From a bacterium (lineage in GTDB: Bacteria > Planctomycetota > Planctomycetia > Pirellulales > Pirellulaceae): a DNA stretch of 64,000 nucleotides. The notes under the pieces were generated by a model. That model worked only from the letters and a program-made list of their open reading frames with translations, had not been told where the DNA came from and searched no databases. The stretch lies in contig JAUIGN010000030.1 of NCBI GenBank assembly GCA_030430075.1, positions 33,364 through 97,363 of the forward strand. The letters run 5' to 3'. Below, in pieces: positions 63,019-64,000 of the stretch; within the stretch, counting starts at the first letter, position 1; the number at the start of each line of letters is the position of its first letter. The position numbers and the translations under genes were made by a program.

Positions 63019-63959
63019 GCCTTATTTTTCTGCCAGTCTTGTCTCACCCAATGAACTTCGACAGTGGTCCCTGCCTGCGATGACGAATCGATGCGAAGCT
63101 GGCCGTGAATCGCGCGGACTCGTTCGCGCATGATGTGCAGCCCCATGCCCGTCGCTGACGACCCGTTCTCCTCGAAGCCACAGCCGTTATCGTGGATTGT
63201 CAACGAGACGTTCTCGTCGTCGCAGACCAGGACCATCCTTATTTCCGTGGCTTGCGCGTGCTTGATGATGTTGTGCAGCGCCTCTTGTGCGACCCGATAG
63301 AACGTGACCTGAACTTCTGCCGGCAGACGGCCGTCGCTTTCGATTTCGACCTCCACGGGCGTCCTCGTCCGACCAGCCGAGGCCCCACCCAATTGATGCA
63401 GCAGCTCACCCAGCGTTTTTTCGAGCAGTGAGGCCGGACGCAGTTCCAAGAGAAGCGCCCGCATTTCGGCAAGGGCTCCTCGTGTGAGCCGCAGCAGATC
63501 ATCGAGCCCACGTCGTGCTTCCTCGGGATGGCGATCCCATACCTCGGGCAGGGCATCCGCGATGGCGGCAGTCGAGAACAGCGTCTGCGTAACGCTGTCA
63601 TGCAAATCACTGCCAATTCGGGTTCGCTCCTCCGCCACAGCCTCGCGCAATTCTTCTTCCTTCTGCAAGAGCTCAGACGAAAGCTGTACCTTCATCAGGA
63701 CCTCGCCCGCAAGCTCGTAGCTCATCCACATGACTAATGCCAGGAAGCCGAATGTTGAAAGATAAGGCGAGTTCAGCCGTCCTGTGTCCACCAAAAAGGC
63801 ATGTGTCCCAAAACAGCCCAAGAACCCAAGCACCACGAGCACAAACATTACGGCACGCATGTGCTGTTTGTGCGTCCAGAATGAGGTATAACCGAAAGTT
63901 GTGGATGAGGGCTTGAAAAGGGCGGCGTACTTTGGGTGAAATTTGTTCGTCAAAAACAC
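63015..63959 (-). CDS. HisKA_3-type sensor histidine kinase, 5'-shortened
   Basis: The 314-residue frame has a HisKA_3 region with phospho-acceptor His120 in RIGSDLHDSVTQT and an ATP-binding HATPase_c domain (VAQEALHNIIKHA, HDNGCGFEENG, MGLHIMRERV). Only about two membrane helices remain (about 37-57 and 65-88), and the second ends MSYELAGEVL, which in full-length relatives closes a seven-helix sensor. The first 33 residues are hydrophilic and look foreign. I infer that the front of the gene was lost at the junction near 63.9 kb, where a new element begins. The start is uncertain (GTG at 63959, or Met34/Met38). Confidence 0.75.
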   Translation of the reverse strand: MFLTNKFHPKYAALFKPSSTTFGYTSFWTHKQHMRAVMFVLVVLGFLGCFGTHAFLVDTGRLNSPYLSTFGFLALVMWMSYELAGEVLMKVQLSSELLQKEEELREAVAEERTRIGSDLHDSVTQTLFSTAAIADALPEVWDRHPEEARRGLDDLLRLTRGALAEMRALLLELRPASLLEKTLGELLHQLGGASAGRTRTPVEVEIESDGRLPAEVQVTFYRVAQEALHNIIKHAQATEIRMVLVCDDENVSLTIHDNGCGFEENGSSATGMGLHIMRERVRAIHGQLRIDSSSQAGTTVEVHWVRQDWQKNKA

Positions 63960-63978
63960 TCAACCCAAGGAGTACGCC
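63924..63978. promoter_or_regulatory. Inverted repeat covering the ribosome binding site of the edge gene
   Basis: GGCGTACTTTGGGTGA (63924-63939) and its imperfect inverse TCAACCCAAGGAGTACGCC (63960-63978) pair with one 3-nt bulge. The right arm contains the AAGGAG of the gene starting at 63982, so folding would hide it. Such SD-masking hairpins protect transposase genes from read-through. Confidence 0.6.
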
Positions 63979-63981
63979 ACC

Positions 63982-64000
63982 ATGCAGGAAGGTACCACAA
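63982..64000 (+). CDS. Start of an unidentified gene running off the right edge (possible transposase)
   Basis: ATG at 63982 has AAGGAG 9 nt upstream and reads MQEGTT before the window ends. Six codons cannot be identified. The strong but masked ribosome site, and the shortened kinase beside it, suggest a mobile element. Confidence 0.35.

Overview
The window looks like chromosomal DNA of a high-G+C planctomycete, most like the Pirellulales. This rests on gene content. There are six formylglycine-type sulfatases, a DUF1501 protein, a DUF1080 protein and a giant secreted VCBS/PVC-dehydrogenase/cytochrome c protein. Secreted beta-propellers and TIM-barrel isomerases with twin-arginine leaders are also present, along with a very long Ser/Thr kinase-ATPase-TPR fusion. 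Species cannot be named from the sequence alone. No rRNA, tRNA or CRISPR array was seen.

Layout. 0-3.2 kb: 3' part of an ActP-like symporter, a small unknown protein and a glycosylasparaginase-type hydrolase. 3.2-3.75 kb: a convergent spacer full of tandem repeats. 3.7-10.6 kb (minus strand): SDR, VOC protein, cupin-like protein, sugar-phosphate isomerase-like protein, glycosidase-like propeller and a sulfatase. 10.9-15.5 kb (plus): sulfatase and a FAD oxidoreductase. 15.7-17.2 kb (minus): DUF1080 protein. 17.7-25.4 kb (plus): DUF1501, the 1554-residue VCBS/dehydrogenase/heme protein and a sulfite-oxidase-like molybdoenzyme. 25.6-31.2 kb: an FHA/cyclase-like protein with an apparent frameshift, a FadL-type porin and an NTE-like patatin with two cyclic-nucleotide-binding domains.

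31.4-45.6 kb is a compact polyketide locus with two convergent operons. The plus operon holds a zinc-less MDR reductase, a KAS III, a stand-alone ACP and a lipocalin-like protein. The minus operon holds a kinase-AAA-TPR regulator, a Sfp-type phosphopantetheinyl transferase, a KS-AT-cMT-ACP-TE polyketide synthase and a flavodoxin-fold protein. Start and stop codons overlap or nearly touch at most junctions. This is the most promising undescribed system in the window.

46.0-51.7 kb: two sulfatases, a NicO/UreH-like membrane protein and a PQQ-type propeller. 52.1-61.6 kb: a minus-strand operon of visibly lower G+C, with an arylsulfatase, two DUF1254/DUF1214 proteins, a large arylsulfatase, a propeller-like protein and a small membrane protein. 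It looks horizontally acquired and has no assigned pathway. 61.6-64.0 kb: a decayed SnoaL-like remnant, a lone receiver, a NarL-type regulator and a 5'-shortened histidine kinase. A new gene enters at the right edge behind a hairpin that would hide its ribosome binding site.

Two dispersed intergenic repeat families recur mostly in gene-end spacers. One is a GTCATGC/GCATGAC hairpin near 3.70, 19.11 and 50.05 kb. The other is a roughly 50-bp hairpin core with 24-25 bp tandem arrays near 3.4, 19.2 (partial) and 34.3 kb.
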